This document shows, one piece after another, positions 45,705-53,691 of a stretch of 64,000 nt of DNA (position 1 is its first letter; each line of letters begins with the position of its first letter). The stretch is from CAVVFX01 sp963777595. Lineage in GTDB: Bacteria; Acidobacteriota; Terriglobia; Bryobacterales; Bryobacteraceae. The notes under the pieces are model-generated. The model had not been told where the DNA came from and did not search any database. It was given only the letters and a program-made list of their open reading frames with translations. The stretch spans positions 1 to 64,000 of the forward strand of contig CAVZRE010000032.1 of the NCBI GenBank assembly GCA_963777595.1, given 5' to 3'. Position numbers and translations under genes: made by a program.

Positions 45705-46595
45705 CTAAGGGACGTAAACCTGTGTGGGTCCGATCAGTTTGATGCGCGGCGGTTCGGCGCTGAGTTTCAGCCGTTCAAAACCCTTGTGCATAGGGGGAAG
45801 ATCTAAGCTCATGACGTATTGGCCGGCGAAGCGTCGATTGATTTCGTCGAAGAACGGCTGCAATGCCACCGGATTCGCATCACCTTGCCAAAAGAATTCT
45901 CCCCCAGTCGCTTCACTAAGTTCGGAGAGATCGTTCTGGCCCCAATTGATCAGGCGAAAAATATGGGCAGCTCGCCCGGCGCTCGCATAGTAAATCGAGT
46001 AGACAGGAACGCCGGCTTTCTGGGCGTCGTTGAAAGCATTTTCAAGATACGGATTTTGCGGGCCGGGTCCATAATAGGGATCGATACCGCTCGAGATGAG
46101 CACAACCTCGCGAGGTTGCACGGGAAGCGCAGGCAGCTTGTGCAGGAAATCGGCCAGCGCGATGTAAGGGCTCGCTGAAATTCCCGGCATGGCATACGGT
46201 AAGCGGATGGCTTTTACCGCGGCCTCGTGATCCTTAGTCGGCTTTGCCGAAACCACCACGCTGCCATTGCGCAGATAACCGATCGCGACCTTTACCTCCG
46301 GCGGTTGCTGGCGGATGAAAGCTTTAATGTCGTTGAATTGGGAACCGATGCGGGAGTCGGTTCCATCGTCGATAAGGATCCAGAGCTCCACGCCGGCCGG
46401 GTCGTCACGCAGCAAATGCCACGTCGTGAGGCCTGTTGACTGGTTGTTCACACGTGCAACGACGTCGTGTAGCGTTAGTGTCGGCGCCTGCGTGGAATTC
46501 TCGCCCACCGCAGTCACAATGACGGAAGCGCTGGTTACGGCATATGCGCTCCCTAGCGCTAGAAACATTCCGGCGGTGAGGGCGATCGATTTCAT
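45705..46595 (-). CDS. Secreted VWA-like domain protein
   Basis: 296 residues from the ATG at 46595, which begins a signal peptide (MKSIALTAGMFLALGSAYA). The body is a von Willebrand A-like fold: VELWILIDDGTDSRIGSQF (first strand and metal loop), VKVAIGYLRNGSVVV, REVVLISSGIDPYYG, AGVPVYSIYYASAGRAAHIF and LSELSEATGGEFFW. The metal loop has DDGTDS instead of DxSxS, so it may not bind metal in the usual way. Such VWFA-related proteins are numerous in Acidobacteriota; partner unknown. Confidence 0.7.
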   Translation of the reverse strand: MKSIALTAGMFLALGSAYAVTSASVIVTAVGENSTQAPTLTLHDVVARVNNQSTGLTTWHLLRDDPAGVELWILIDDGTDSRIGSQFNDIKAFIRQQPPEVKVAIGYLRNGSVVVSAKPTKDHEAAVKAIRLPYAMPGISASPYIALADFLHKLPALPVQPREVVLISSGIDPYYGPGPQNPYLENAFNDAQKAGVPVYSIYYASAGRAAHIFRLINWGQNDLSELSEATGGEFFWQGDANPVALQPFFDEINRRFAGQYVMSLDLPPMHKGFERLKLSAEPPRIKLIGPTQVYVP

Positions 46596-46675
46596 AAGAG
46601 TGTCCAACATGTAAGACGTGCCTCGGGACGGCCGGTTTCAATCGGCAGAAGGCACACACTAAATGGAGGTACGTG

Positions 46676-48298
46676 TTACGGCTGCAAGCCCGGCGCGAGA
46701 TAGGCGTAGAAAACGACGATCAGTCCCACGATGGAAGCCAGCAGTACACTATGTTTTAGGGTGAAGCGGAAGAGGCGGCTCTCTCCTGTGGAGGCCATCG
46801 ACGTGGCCGCAGCGGCCACAGCCACGCTCTGCAGCGAGATCATTTTACCCATTACGCCGCCGCTCGAATTCGAAGCGGCCATCAGCACCGGATTCATTCC
46901 CAATTTGTGCGCAGTTACCACTTGCAAGTTGCCAAACAAGGCGTTCGCGGATGTGTCGCTTCCGGTGAGAAACACCCCAGTCCAGCCGAGCAGCGCGCTG
47001 AAGAAGGGGAACATCGCACCAGTCGCGGCGAAAGCGAGGCCCATCGTCGCGGTCGCGCCGCAGTAGTTCATCAGGAAAGCCAAAGCCAGCACGGTTGCGA
47101 TCGTCAATTCAGCCAACAGCAATTGCTTTACAGTGCGGAAAAGTACCCGCAGGAATCTAGATGGCGAGACGCGTAATGCCAGCGCCGAGAGAAGCGCGGC
47201 GACAAGACATGACGTGCCCGAGGCGGAGAGCCAGTTCCATGTGTAGATCGCGCCATATGGGCTCGGTTTATTTACGGCAGGCGGCATGCGCTGAACCAGA
47301 TTGTGGAGACCAGGCCAGGGAAACACAACATTGACGGTGCTTAATCGTGTTTGCAGCGGTTTGTAGCCCCAGGCTAGTACACACAATACGAGGAACATAT
47401 ATGGGAGCCACGCCATCAGGGCTTCGCCAAGCGGAATATGCTCGTGCTTCGATTGCGGAGTGCATCCCTCCAGGACAAACGTGTCTTTGGGTTTCCAGAG
47501 GCGCATTAAAACGATTAGCGAGACGATCGCCGCAAGCGACGCAGCAATGTCCGTCAATTCCGGTCCGACGAAATTGGAGATGAAGAATTGCATTCCCGCG
47601 AAAGCTGCTCCACACACGAATGCAGCCGGTAGCACACCCCGCAGCGCGCTCCATCCACCCATAACCATCACGAGATAGGCGGGGATGAATAACGAAACAG
47701 GTGCACAGATCCGTCCTACACCCGCGCTGAGGCGATCGAGTGGCAAAGTGGTGATCCCCGCGAGTGTGGTTAGCGGAATCCCGATGGAACCGAAGGCCAC
47801 CGGCGCAGTGTTGGCGAGCAGGCAAATGGCCGCGGCGTAAAAAGGGCTGAAGCCGAGCCCCGTCATCATCGCAGCGGCGACCGCTACGGGTGTCCCGAAT
47901 CCCGCTGCGCCTTCGATGAACGCGCCAAAAGCGAACGCGATGAGCAGCGCTTGCAATCGCCGGTCCTCGGTCAGGTTGCCCACGGACTTTTTCACAATCT
48001 CGAACTTCCCGGTTTCAACCGTGATGTTGTAGAGGAAAATTGCACAAAATACGATCCAGCCGATGGGAAAGAGACCGAACGCGGCGCCGTAGCCAATGGA
48101 GCCGATAAGATGTCCTAGCGGCATTCCGAATTCGACCAGCGCCACCAGAATCGCCGCGCCCAATCCGGACAACGCGGCAATCCACGAAGGTTTGCGAAGC
48201 ACGCCGATCAGAAACAGTAGGACAAAGACGGGAAACGCGGCGCCCAGCGCGGAGAGCGCGAGGCTACCGCCGATAGGTGTGTAATTATGCTGCCACAT
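46676..48298 (-). CDS. L-lactate permease (LctP family)
   Basis: 540 residues, about twelve helices. Typical LctP segments: FGAFIEGAAGFGTPVAVAAA (about 130-150), FGSIGIPLTTLAGIT, and near the C-terminus FLTGSDTSANALFGNLQ and ASNSSGGVMGKMISLQS. The family imports L-lactate, D-lactate or glycolate with protons. No lactate-oxidation genes lie next to it. It is divergent from the histidine kinase, with about 130 bases between them. Confidence 0.92.
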   Translation of the reverse strand: MWQHNYTPIGGSLALSALGAAFPVFVLLFLIGVLRKPSWIAALSGLGAAILVALVEFGMPLGHLIGSIGYGAAFGLFPIGWIVFCAIFLYNITVETGKFEIVKKSVGNLTEDRRLQALLIAFAFGAFIEGAAGFGTPVAVAAAMMTGLGFSPFYAAAICLLANTAPVAFGSIGIPLTTLAGITTLPLDRLSAGVGRICAPVSLFIPAYLVMVMGGWSALRGVLPAAFVCGAAFAGMQFFISNFVGPELTDIAASLAAIVSLIVLMRLWKPKDTFVLEGCTPQSKHEHIPLGEALMAWLPYMFLVLCVLAWGYKPLQTRLSTVNVVFPWPGLHNLVQRMPPAVNKPSPYGAIYTWNWLSASGTSCLVAALLSALALRVSPSRFLRVLFRTVKQLLLAELTIATVLALAFLMNYCGATATMGLAFAATGAMFPFFSALLGWTGVFLTGSDTSANALFGNLQVVTAHKLGMNPVLMAASNSSGGVMGKMISLQSVAVAAAATSMASTGESRLFRFTLKHSVLLASIVGLIVVFYAYLAPGLQP

Positions 48299-48343
48299 TG
48301 CGTTTGAAGATGATATCAGAGAGTCGGTGAGCAGCTGAACGTC

Positions 48344-48367
48344 TCCCGCAGTTTCCCGCAGTTTCCC
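48344..48367. repeat. Short tandem repeat TCCCGCAGTT, 2.4 copies
   Basis: The ten-base unit is repeated head to tail in the intergenic region between the lactate permease and the histidine kinase. It could be a regulator binding array or a chance slippage product. Confidence 0.4.
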
Positions 48368-48429
48368 TGTTGACCCTTCACTCGCGCAACACGCCTGCTA
48401 TACCGATACATTTGCATAATAACTCCTAC

Positions 48430-49995
48430 ATGTCCCCGTCGCCGAACAAGCCCATACCGTCAGGTGGTCAGCTGGAAAGTCATGCGGAACTGCTCGAACT
48501 TGCGCACGACGCGATATTGGTCCGGGACTTGGTAGGCGAAATTCAGTACTGGAATCGCGGCGCTGAAAACCTCTACGGATGGCCTAAAGAATTAGCCCTG
48601 GGACGGATGACGCATGAGCTACTGCAAACCCGCTTTCCAATCCCCTTCGAGGAAATTAAGGAGGCCCTGAAAGCCACGGGCCAATGGGAGGGCGAACTCC
48701 GCCAGTCAGTGCGCAACGGGCGAACGGTGGTGGTTTCCAGCCGCTGGGTGGTCCGGGGTACGGGCGAGGTGGAGATCCTGGAGATCAATCGCGACGTCAC
48801 CGCGGAGAAGATAGCGAACGAAGAACTGCGTCGCACCAATGAGCAACTGGAGCAGCAGATTGCCGAGCGCCGCGTGGCGGAAGAGGAATTCCGCGGACTG
48901 CTCGAATCCGCGCCCGACGCCATGATCATCGTCAATCGCCAGGGCAAAATCGGAATGGTAAATGCGCAAACCGAGAAGCAGTTCGGCTATGCGCGGGAAG
49001 AGTTACTCGGCCAAAACGTCGACATATTAGTGCCCGAGCGTTTTCGCGCGCGGCATCCGGAGCACCGGCAAGCTTATTCGAACGAACCGAGGGTGCGGTC
49101 AATGGGGGAAGGCCTGGAACTCTATGGGTTGCGCAAGGACGGCAGCGAGTTCCCTGTAGAAATCAGCCTGAGCCCTCTCGAAACGAAGAAGGGTCCGTTA
49201 GTCATCAGTTCCGTCCGCGACATTTCGGAACGCAGGCGCTTCGAAAGGGAACTGCGCGAGAAGAACATCGCCCTCGAACTCGCAGACCGCGCCAAGGACC
49301 AATTTCTGGCAAGCATGAGCCATGAGTTGCGAACACCACTGCATACGGTCATCGGCTTTGCCGAGTTGCTGGCGGAGGAATTGAAGGGTCCTTTAAACCC
49401 TGATCAGAAGCGGTTCGCCGACCATATCATTCGCGACTCCCGCCATTTGCTGGAGCTGATCAACGATATCTTGGACTTGAGCAAGATCGAGGCCGGCGGC
49501 CTGGAATTGCGCCGCGAGATATTCGACGGCGAGGCGGCTATTTCTGAAGTGCTCTCGTCGGTCCGGACGCTGGCGGAGGCCAAGTTGATCGATATCAACA
49601 CCACGATTGAACCGGTGCTATCGCTCGACGCGGACCGCCTGCGGTTTAAGCAGATCCTCTTTAACCTGCTCAGCAATGCCATAAAATTTACTCCCAACGG
49701 CGGAAATATTCAGCTCAACGCCACAATGCACGACAGCGTAACCGAAATATCAGTGAAGGACAGCGGGATCGGGATCCCGCAGGAAGCGCAGGAATCCGTT
49801 TTCGACAGGTTTCATCAGATCAGTTCCACGACCAAGGGCGTGCGGGAGGGGACCGGACTCGGACTGACGATCACGCGGGCACTGGTGGAACATCACGGCG
49901 GGCTCATTTGGCTACAGAGCGCTGTAGGCGAAGGGAGTTGTTTTACTTTTACCATTCCGGTGCAGACGCGGCAGTCAGAAACGGGCGCACCCTAG
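48430..49995 (+). CDS. PAS-PAS sensor histidine kinase
   Basis: From the ATG at 48430, 521 residues, no membrane helix. Two PAS domains: the first (about 20-125) has DAILVRDLVGEIQYWNRGAE, the second (about 155-270) DAMIIVNRQGKIGMVNAQTE and ERFRARHPEHRQAY. Then the HisKA H-box FLASMSHELRTPLHTVIGF (phosphohistidine near 298), the N-box FNLLSNAIKFTPNGG, and the G-boxes KDSGIGIP and GTGLGLTI. A soluble hybrid-free kinase whose response regulator is not adjacent. A TTG 60 bases upstream could extend the protein but adds no recognisable signal. Confidence 0.9.
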   Translation: MSPSPNKPIPSGGQLESHAELLELAHDAILVRDLVGEIQYWNRGAENLYGWPKELALGRMTHELLQTRFPIPFEEIKEALKATGQWEGELRQSVRNGRTVVVSSRWVVRGTGEVEILEINRDVTAEKIANEELRRTNEQLEQQIAERRVAEEEFRGLLESAPDAMIIVNRQGKIGMVNAQTEKQFGYAREELLGQNVDILVPERFRARHPEHRQAYSNEPRVRSMGEGLELYGLRKDGSEFPVEISLSPLETKKGPLVISSVRDISERRRFERELREKNIALELADRAKDQFLASMSHELRTPLHTVIGFAELLAEELKGPLNPDQKRFADHIIRDSRHLLELINDILDLSKIEAGGLELRREIFDGEAAISEVLSSVRTLAEAKLIDINTTIEPVLSLDADRLRFKQILFNLLSNAIKFTPNGGNIQLNATMHDSVTEISVKDSGIGIPQEAQESVFDRFHQISSTTKGVREGTGLGLTITRALVEHHGGLIWLQSAVGEGSCFTFTIPVQTRQSETGAP

Positions 49996-50272
49996 TTTCA
50001 GCGCACGCAAATCAACCTGGGATTCTCGCCGCTTTGGGTTCCCGCAACGGCAATCGCCGGCAGAGTCGGATTCGCCAGATGGTTTGCGTTCTTCCACCCA
50101 AACTGAGTAAAATGACGCACTCACGGCGTCGGCCTTTCTCGTAAACCATTCATACCATTGCGCTTCTGTCCGGCAGTTCCCTTGCATGAAAGGCTGTCGC
50201 TTGCGGGGGTCGACGCCCATGTCGGTATCGCTTCTGAATAATCGAAAAGCCCTACAGCTTCCACGTGGCTTA

Positions 50273-50712
50273 ATGAAGGCGAACGTCTTTCATGCGCCAC
50301 GCCACTCCGGCCTCGAAGAAAAGCTGATCCCTAAGCCCGGACCGGCTGAAGCCCTCATGCAAATGCGGCTGACGACAATCTGTAACACCGGCGTCCAGAT
50401 CGTGAACGGTGAATCTCCGCTCCATGAGGGTTTGACCGTCGACCGCGAACTATCGAGACGATCCACAAGATTACGAATCAGCGGGCGTAGGGGCATAGAT
50501 GTGGCCACCGAAGCGCTCGGCTTCCAGGAAACCTTTGAACGCGCGTTGCCCGCGCTGAGACCCGGTGAGACGCTCTTGAGCGTTGGCGTCCACTGGGGTT
50601 ATCTCAAAGTGCCTCTGGATGCCTTTGGAGCCGGTCAGCGAGACCAAACAATCGTGACCACGCTATGCCCCGCGGCAACGGCGTCCTGAAAGTAGGAATC
50701 CCGGCCTCATGA
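50273..50712 (+). pseudogene. Relic of a zinc-dependent alcohol dehydrogenase with two internal deletions
   Basis: From the ATG at 50273 the relic keeps the family's N-terminus (MKANVFHAPRHSGLEEK, PKPGPAEALMQMRLTTIC, HEGLTV). It then jumps to the cofactor domain (RRGIDVATEALGFQETFERA, LRPGETLLSVGVH, KVPLDAFGAGQRDQTIV) and, in another frame, to the C-terminal tail RGNGVLKVGIPAS. An intact enzyme has about 350 residues; here about 145 remain. The catalytic zinc segment reads CNTG and DRE instead of CGTD and HE. The 277 bases before it (49996-50272) hold nothing I can assign. Confidence 0.65.
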
Positions 50713-50874
50713 TTCCAGGGCGCGGCGAAGTCGTTCCGTCGATTTGAGAGACCGGCGCTCATCGACGCGAACCGGGTGACAGCGGCGTTGAAGCGCGATC
50801 GCTGCTCTTCGACGCCCCATCCAGCGGAGGTGTGGATTCCCGGGCCTCCTCCGCTGGGTCACCCGCTCAAGCGT

Positions 50875-51894
50875 TCAGATGCCTGCGGGAATAATCGCCA
50901 CTCCATTGATGGCGCTGTTGATCGTATTCGCCATCTGCAGAGTCAGGTTGCCATCGTCGTCCACCGTGAAAATGGAAAGATGCGAAACCGAACCGCTTCC
51001 GTCAACCACTGCGACGATGCCGTCGGAGGCGGCGATATCGGTGGGGTTACCATTCAACGTCGCCGCAACCGCCGCGTCCTGAATAATCTTTTGCGCATAC
51101 ACTACATACCGTGAAATGCTCATGCTGGGAGAATTGCTGGAAAACAGGTAAGGTCCCTCGATAGCCAGCCAGCAGGGCGCCATCTGAGTGCCAGAACCGG
51201 TGACCGTCAGAACAGTCCCATTACGGACCAAGCTGATCTCGTTAGCATGGGCGATGGTCACGTAAGCGTCCGTGCTGCGCGTAATCAGGCCGAATGGCGC
51301 GTTGACGTTTGCCGGTATTCCCACTACCATCGTGGCGCTACCGTTCACGGCTCCCGTCGAGAGCAAGCCCACCGTCTCGATCATGTTGCTCTTCTCGGTG
51401 ATGATCAATTGACCCGGCAGAACTCCGACTTGGGCTGCCGATCCGTCCGCCTTCAGAAGAGAAACCACTCCATCCGGACTGTCAGTCGCCCAGTTCCCAT
51501 AGAGTTGGTGCGACTCAACCGTCGTGGTCCCGAGAATGTAAAGATGGCTGCCGCTAAAGGCCACGCTGACCGGGTTGGACATGGTGGGCACCAGTTGAGT
51601 GAACTGCAAGCTCTTGTTGGACATTTGAAACAGGGAAATAAACAGCGAGCCGGAGTTCACCACCGCTATCAGGCTGCCGCTCACCTGAATTCCTCCGGAG
51701 TTACCGCTGGCGCCTCCCACACCCTGTGTAGGAATCGTCTGAATCAGTTGGCCCGCTGAGTTATAAACCATCAGCTGATTGCTGGTCGTGTTGGAGGCGG
51801 TCACCACCAGCGCATTCGGGTCGATCGCTGCCTGGGAAGCAGTAGTGGCTCCCATAAGCAGGACCATAGTGCTGAGCAAGTGAAATTTTTTCAT
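50875..51894 (-). CDS. Secreted beta-propeller-like protein of unknown function
   Basis: 339 residues from the ATG at 51894, which starts a signal peptide (MKKFHLLSTMVLLMGATT, cleavage near SQA-AID). The rest consists of repeated blades of about 45 residues with patterns such as NPVSVAFSGSHLYILGT, GNPTDIAASDGIVAVVDGSG and VSHLSIFTVDDDGNLTL, like YVTN/lactonase-type propellers. It is low in charged residues and rich in Ser/Thr/Val, as in exported proteins. Exact family not recognised. 50713-50874, just downstream, holds nothing I can assign. Confidence 0.6.
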   Translation of the reverse strand: MKKFHLLSTMVLLMGATTASQAAIDPNALVVTASNTTSNQLMVYNSAGQLIQTIPTQGVGGASGNSGGIQVSGSLIAVVNSGSLFISLFQMSNKSLQFTQLVPTMSNPVSVAFSGSHLYILGTTTVESHQLYGNWATDSPDGVVSLLKADGSAAQVGVLPGQLIITEKSNMIETVGLLSTGAVNGSATMVVGIPANVNAPFGLITRSTDAYVTIAHANEISLVRNGTVLTVTGSGTQMAPCWLAIEGPYLFSSNSPSMSISRYVVYAQKIIQDAAVAATLNGNPTDIAASDGIVAVVDGSGSVSHLSIFTVDDDGNLTLQMANTINSAINGVAIIPAGI

Positions 51895-52045
51895 CGCGAG
51901 TGTATTCGATTGAGCGGCAACAAAAGTTACGGCCTTCCGAAGAAGAATCATCCACCTCGGATTTCGCAAAAGCGCAAGGCTGGGTGCCTACCTCCTGCCA
52001 ATCGCCGGAAATGTTGTACGGGAGTACCATAGAGGATTACGCGAC

Positions 52046-52384
52046 ATGCTCCGACTTATTTCCATACTCCTGTCTCTCACCGTGTTTCTGTCGGCTTCTC
52101 TGTCCGCAGCTCCAAAGGACAAGACTGCCCTGATCGCCCGTCTACAGCGCGATCTCGATAAAGCCATCCTGCGCGGCACCCCTACGGACAAGGAACTCAT
52201 GGAACTCAAGAAATCACGCGCGGACCTCAATAGTCCCAGTCATGAGGACTTCGCGGCGGCGATCGACACTATTGACCGCATTGCGCATACCCAGTCGTTC
52301 AAGCGCCAGGATGCCTCAGACGTTAAAAAGGACATCAGCAACATCCGCGAACATAAGAGCTTTCTGTTTCTCCGGCTGCCTTGA
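52046..52384 (+). CDS. Small exported helical protein of unknown function
   Basis: 112 residues. A clear signal peptide (MLRLISILLSLTVFLSASLS, cleavage near AAP) is followed by a charged, mostly helical stretch (DKTALIARLQRDLDKAIL, KELMELKKSRADL, FAAAIDTIDRIAHTQS). It lies 71 bases before greA on the same strand. Not recognised. Confidence 0.55.
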   Translation: MLRLISILLSLTVFLSASLSAAPKDKTALIARLQRDLDKAILRGTPTDKELMELKKSRADLNSPSHEDFAAAIDTIDRIAHTQSFKRQDASDVKKDISNIREHKSFLFLRLP

Positions 52385-52455
52385 TATGGGCCCTTCGGCG
52401 CATTCCCCGCCCCGCGGCGGTTATAATGACCCTCAGGGACTTATCGCGGTTTTCA

Positions 52456-52959
52456 ATGAACGACATTAAGAAAAAGCTGCAGGACGAGATCAACCTCCTC
52501 GAACACGAGTTGCAACATGAACTGCCCAAGGAGATTCGGGTGGCCCGCGCACACGGCGATCTGAGCGAGAATGCGGAGTACCACGCAGCTAAGGAACGCC
52601 AGGGCTTTGTCAATGCCCGGTTGGGTCAGCTGAAGCAGCGGCTGGCAGAGGTTTTACGGATCGATTTCAGTAAGATCCCCCACGACAAGGTCGGGCTTGG
52701 CTCTCGCGTAGTGGTCCTAGATATCACCAAAGATGAGGAAATCACCTATTATCTGGTGACCACCGAAGAAAACGACGCAGCCGCAGGCAAGATCTCGACC
52801 AGTTCGCCTATCGGACGAGCATTGCTCGGCAAGGCAGCCGGCGATATCGTGAAGGTTATGCTGCCGGGCAAAATCAGGGAGATGGAAATCCTCAAGCTCC
52901 AGACGATGCACGATTTAAGTGCGGAAAATGGAAATTCAGCAATTCCGGGCAGCGAGTAA
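52456..52959 (+). CDS. greA: Transcription elongation factor GreA
   Basis: 168 residues from the ATG at 52456. The N-terminal coiled coil (MNDIKKKLQDEINLLEHELQ) carries the acidic tip HGDLSENAEYHAAKERQ, which inserts into the RNA polymerase secondary channel to promote transcript cleavage. The C-terminal FKBP-like domain has DEEITYYLVTTEENDAA, ISTSSPIGRALLGKAAGD and VMLPGKIREMEILKL. A slightly longer C-terminus than usual. A longer frame upstream has no support. Confidence 0.92.
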   Translation: MNDIKKKLQDEINLLEHELQHELPKEIRVARAHGDLSENAEYHAAKERQGFVNARLGQLKQRLAEVLRIDFSKIPHDKVGLGSRVVVLDITKDEEITYYLVTTEENDAAAGKISTSSPIGRALLGKAAGDIVKVMLPGKIREMEILKLQTMHDLSAENGNSAIPGSE

Positions 52960-52976
52960 TTCAAGGTTAAGCAAAA

Positions 52977-53609
52977 ATGACGTTTACACGAGGAATCGGC
53001 TGGTTCTTCGGCAAAATTATCGGGAAGATCGTGGAGTGGCTGGCGCTCTCCCGTATCCACCCTAATGTGCTCACTTTCATCGGCCTGTTGATCAATGTCG
53101 TGGCCGCCTTTCTTTTCGCGGCGGGTCGCTTCCGCGCCGCGGGTTTCGTGGTGCTGGGAGCCGGGCTGTTCGACATGGTGGATGGGCGCGTAGCCCGCGA
53201 AACCAATCGGGTCACCAAGTTTGGGGGGTTCTTCGACTCGGTCCTCGACCGCTATTCCGACATGGCGCTTTTCATGGGCCTGCTGGTGTACTACGCCTCG
53301 ATCAACCGCTTCTTCTACATCGTGCTGACGGCGATCGTGATGACTGGCTCGGTGATGGTCAGCTACGCGCGGTCCCGCGCGGAATGCACCATCCCCCAAT
53401 GTAAAGTCGGCTTTCTGGAGCGCCCGGAACGTATCGTGCTAATCATCATCGGCGCCCTTTTCGACCGAATGGCGCCGGTTCTCTGGGTGATCGCGATCTT
53501 GTCAAACGTAACAGTCATCCACCGCATGGTTCACACTTTTCAGGAAGCCAAACGCCTCGAGGACGCGCAACTCCGCGCCGTAAGATCGACAACGCCGATC
53601 AATAGCTAG
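52977..53609 (+). CDS. CDP-alcohol phosphatidyltransferase family protein
   Basis: 210 residues, about six helices. The signature DG-x2-AR-x8-G-x3-D-x3-D is complete: DMVDGRVARETNRVTKF then GGFFDSVLDRYSD. HPNVLTFIGLLIN at the start is also typical. These enzymes swap CMP of CDP-diacylglycerol for an alcohol (inositol phosphate, glycerol phosphate or similar). The best guess is a phosphatidylinositol-phosphate or PgsA-type synthase, but the acceptor is not decided by sequence. It starts 17 bases after greA. Confidence 0.88.
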   Translation: MTFTRGIGWFFGKIIGKIVEWLALSRIHPNVLTFIGLLINVVAAFLFAAGRFRAAGFVVLGAGLFDMVDGRVARETNRVTKFGGFFDSVLDRYSDMALFMGLLVYYASINRFFYIVLTAIVMTGSVMVSYARSRAECTIPQCKVGFLERPERIVLIIIGALFDRMAPVLWVIAILSNVTVIHRMVHTFQEAKRLEDAQLRAVRSTTPINS

Positions 53610-53691
53610 GCGCCGGCGTTCCCGGGCGAACGTGGCTCGGCTAGCCTGGCCGCAGCGTCCAGAGCAAGGCCTTTGCTATACTGCGCCTGCA

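Noticed and set aside
49975..50220. Minus-strand 81-codon frame after the histidine kinase
   Set aside because: It overlaps the kinase end, has no ribosome binding site, signal or family resemblance; chance frame in GC-rich DNA.
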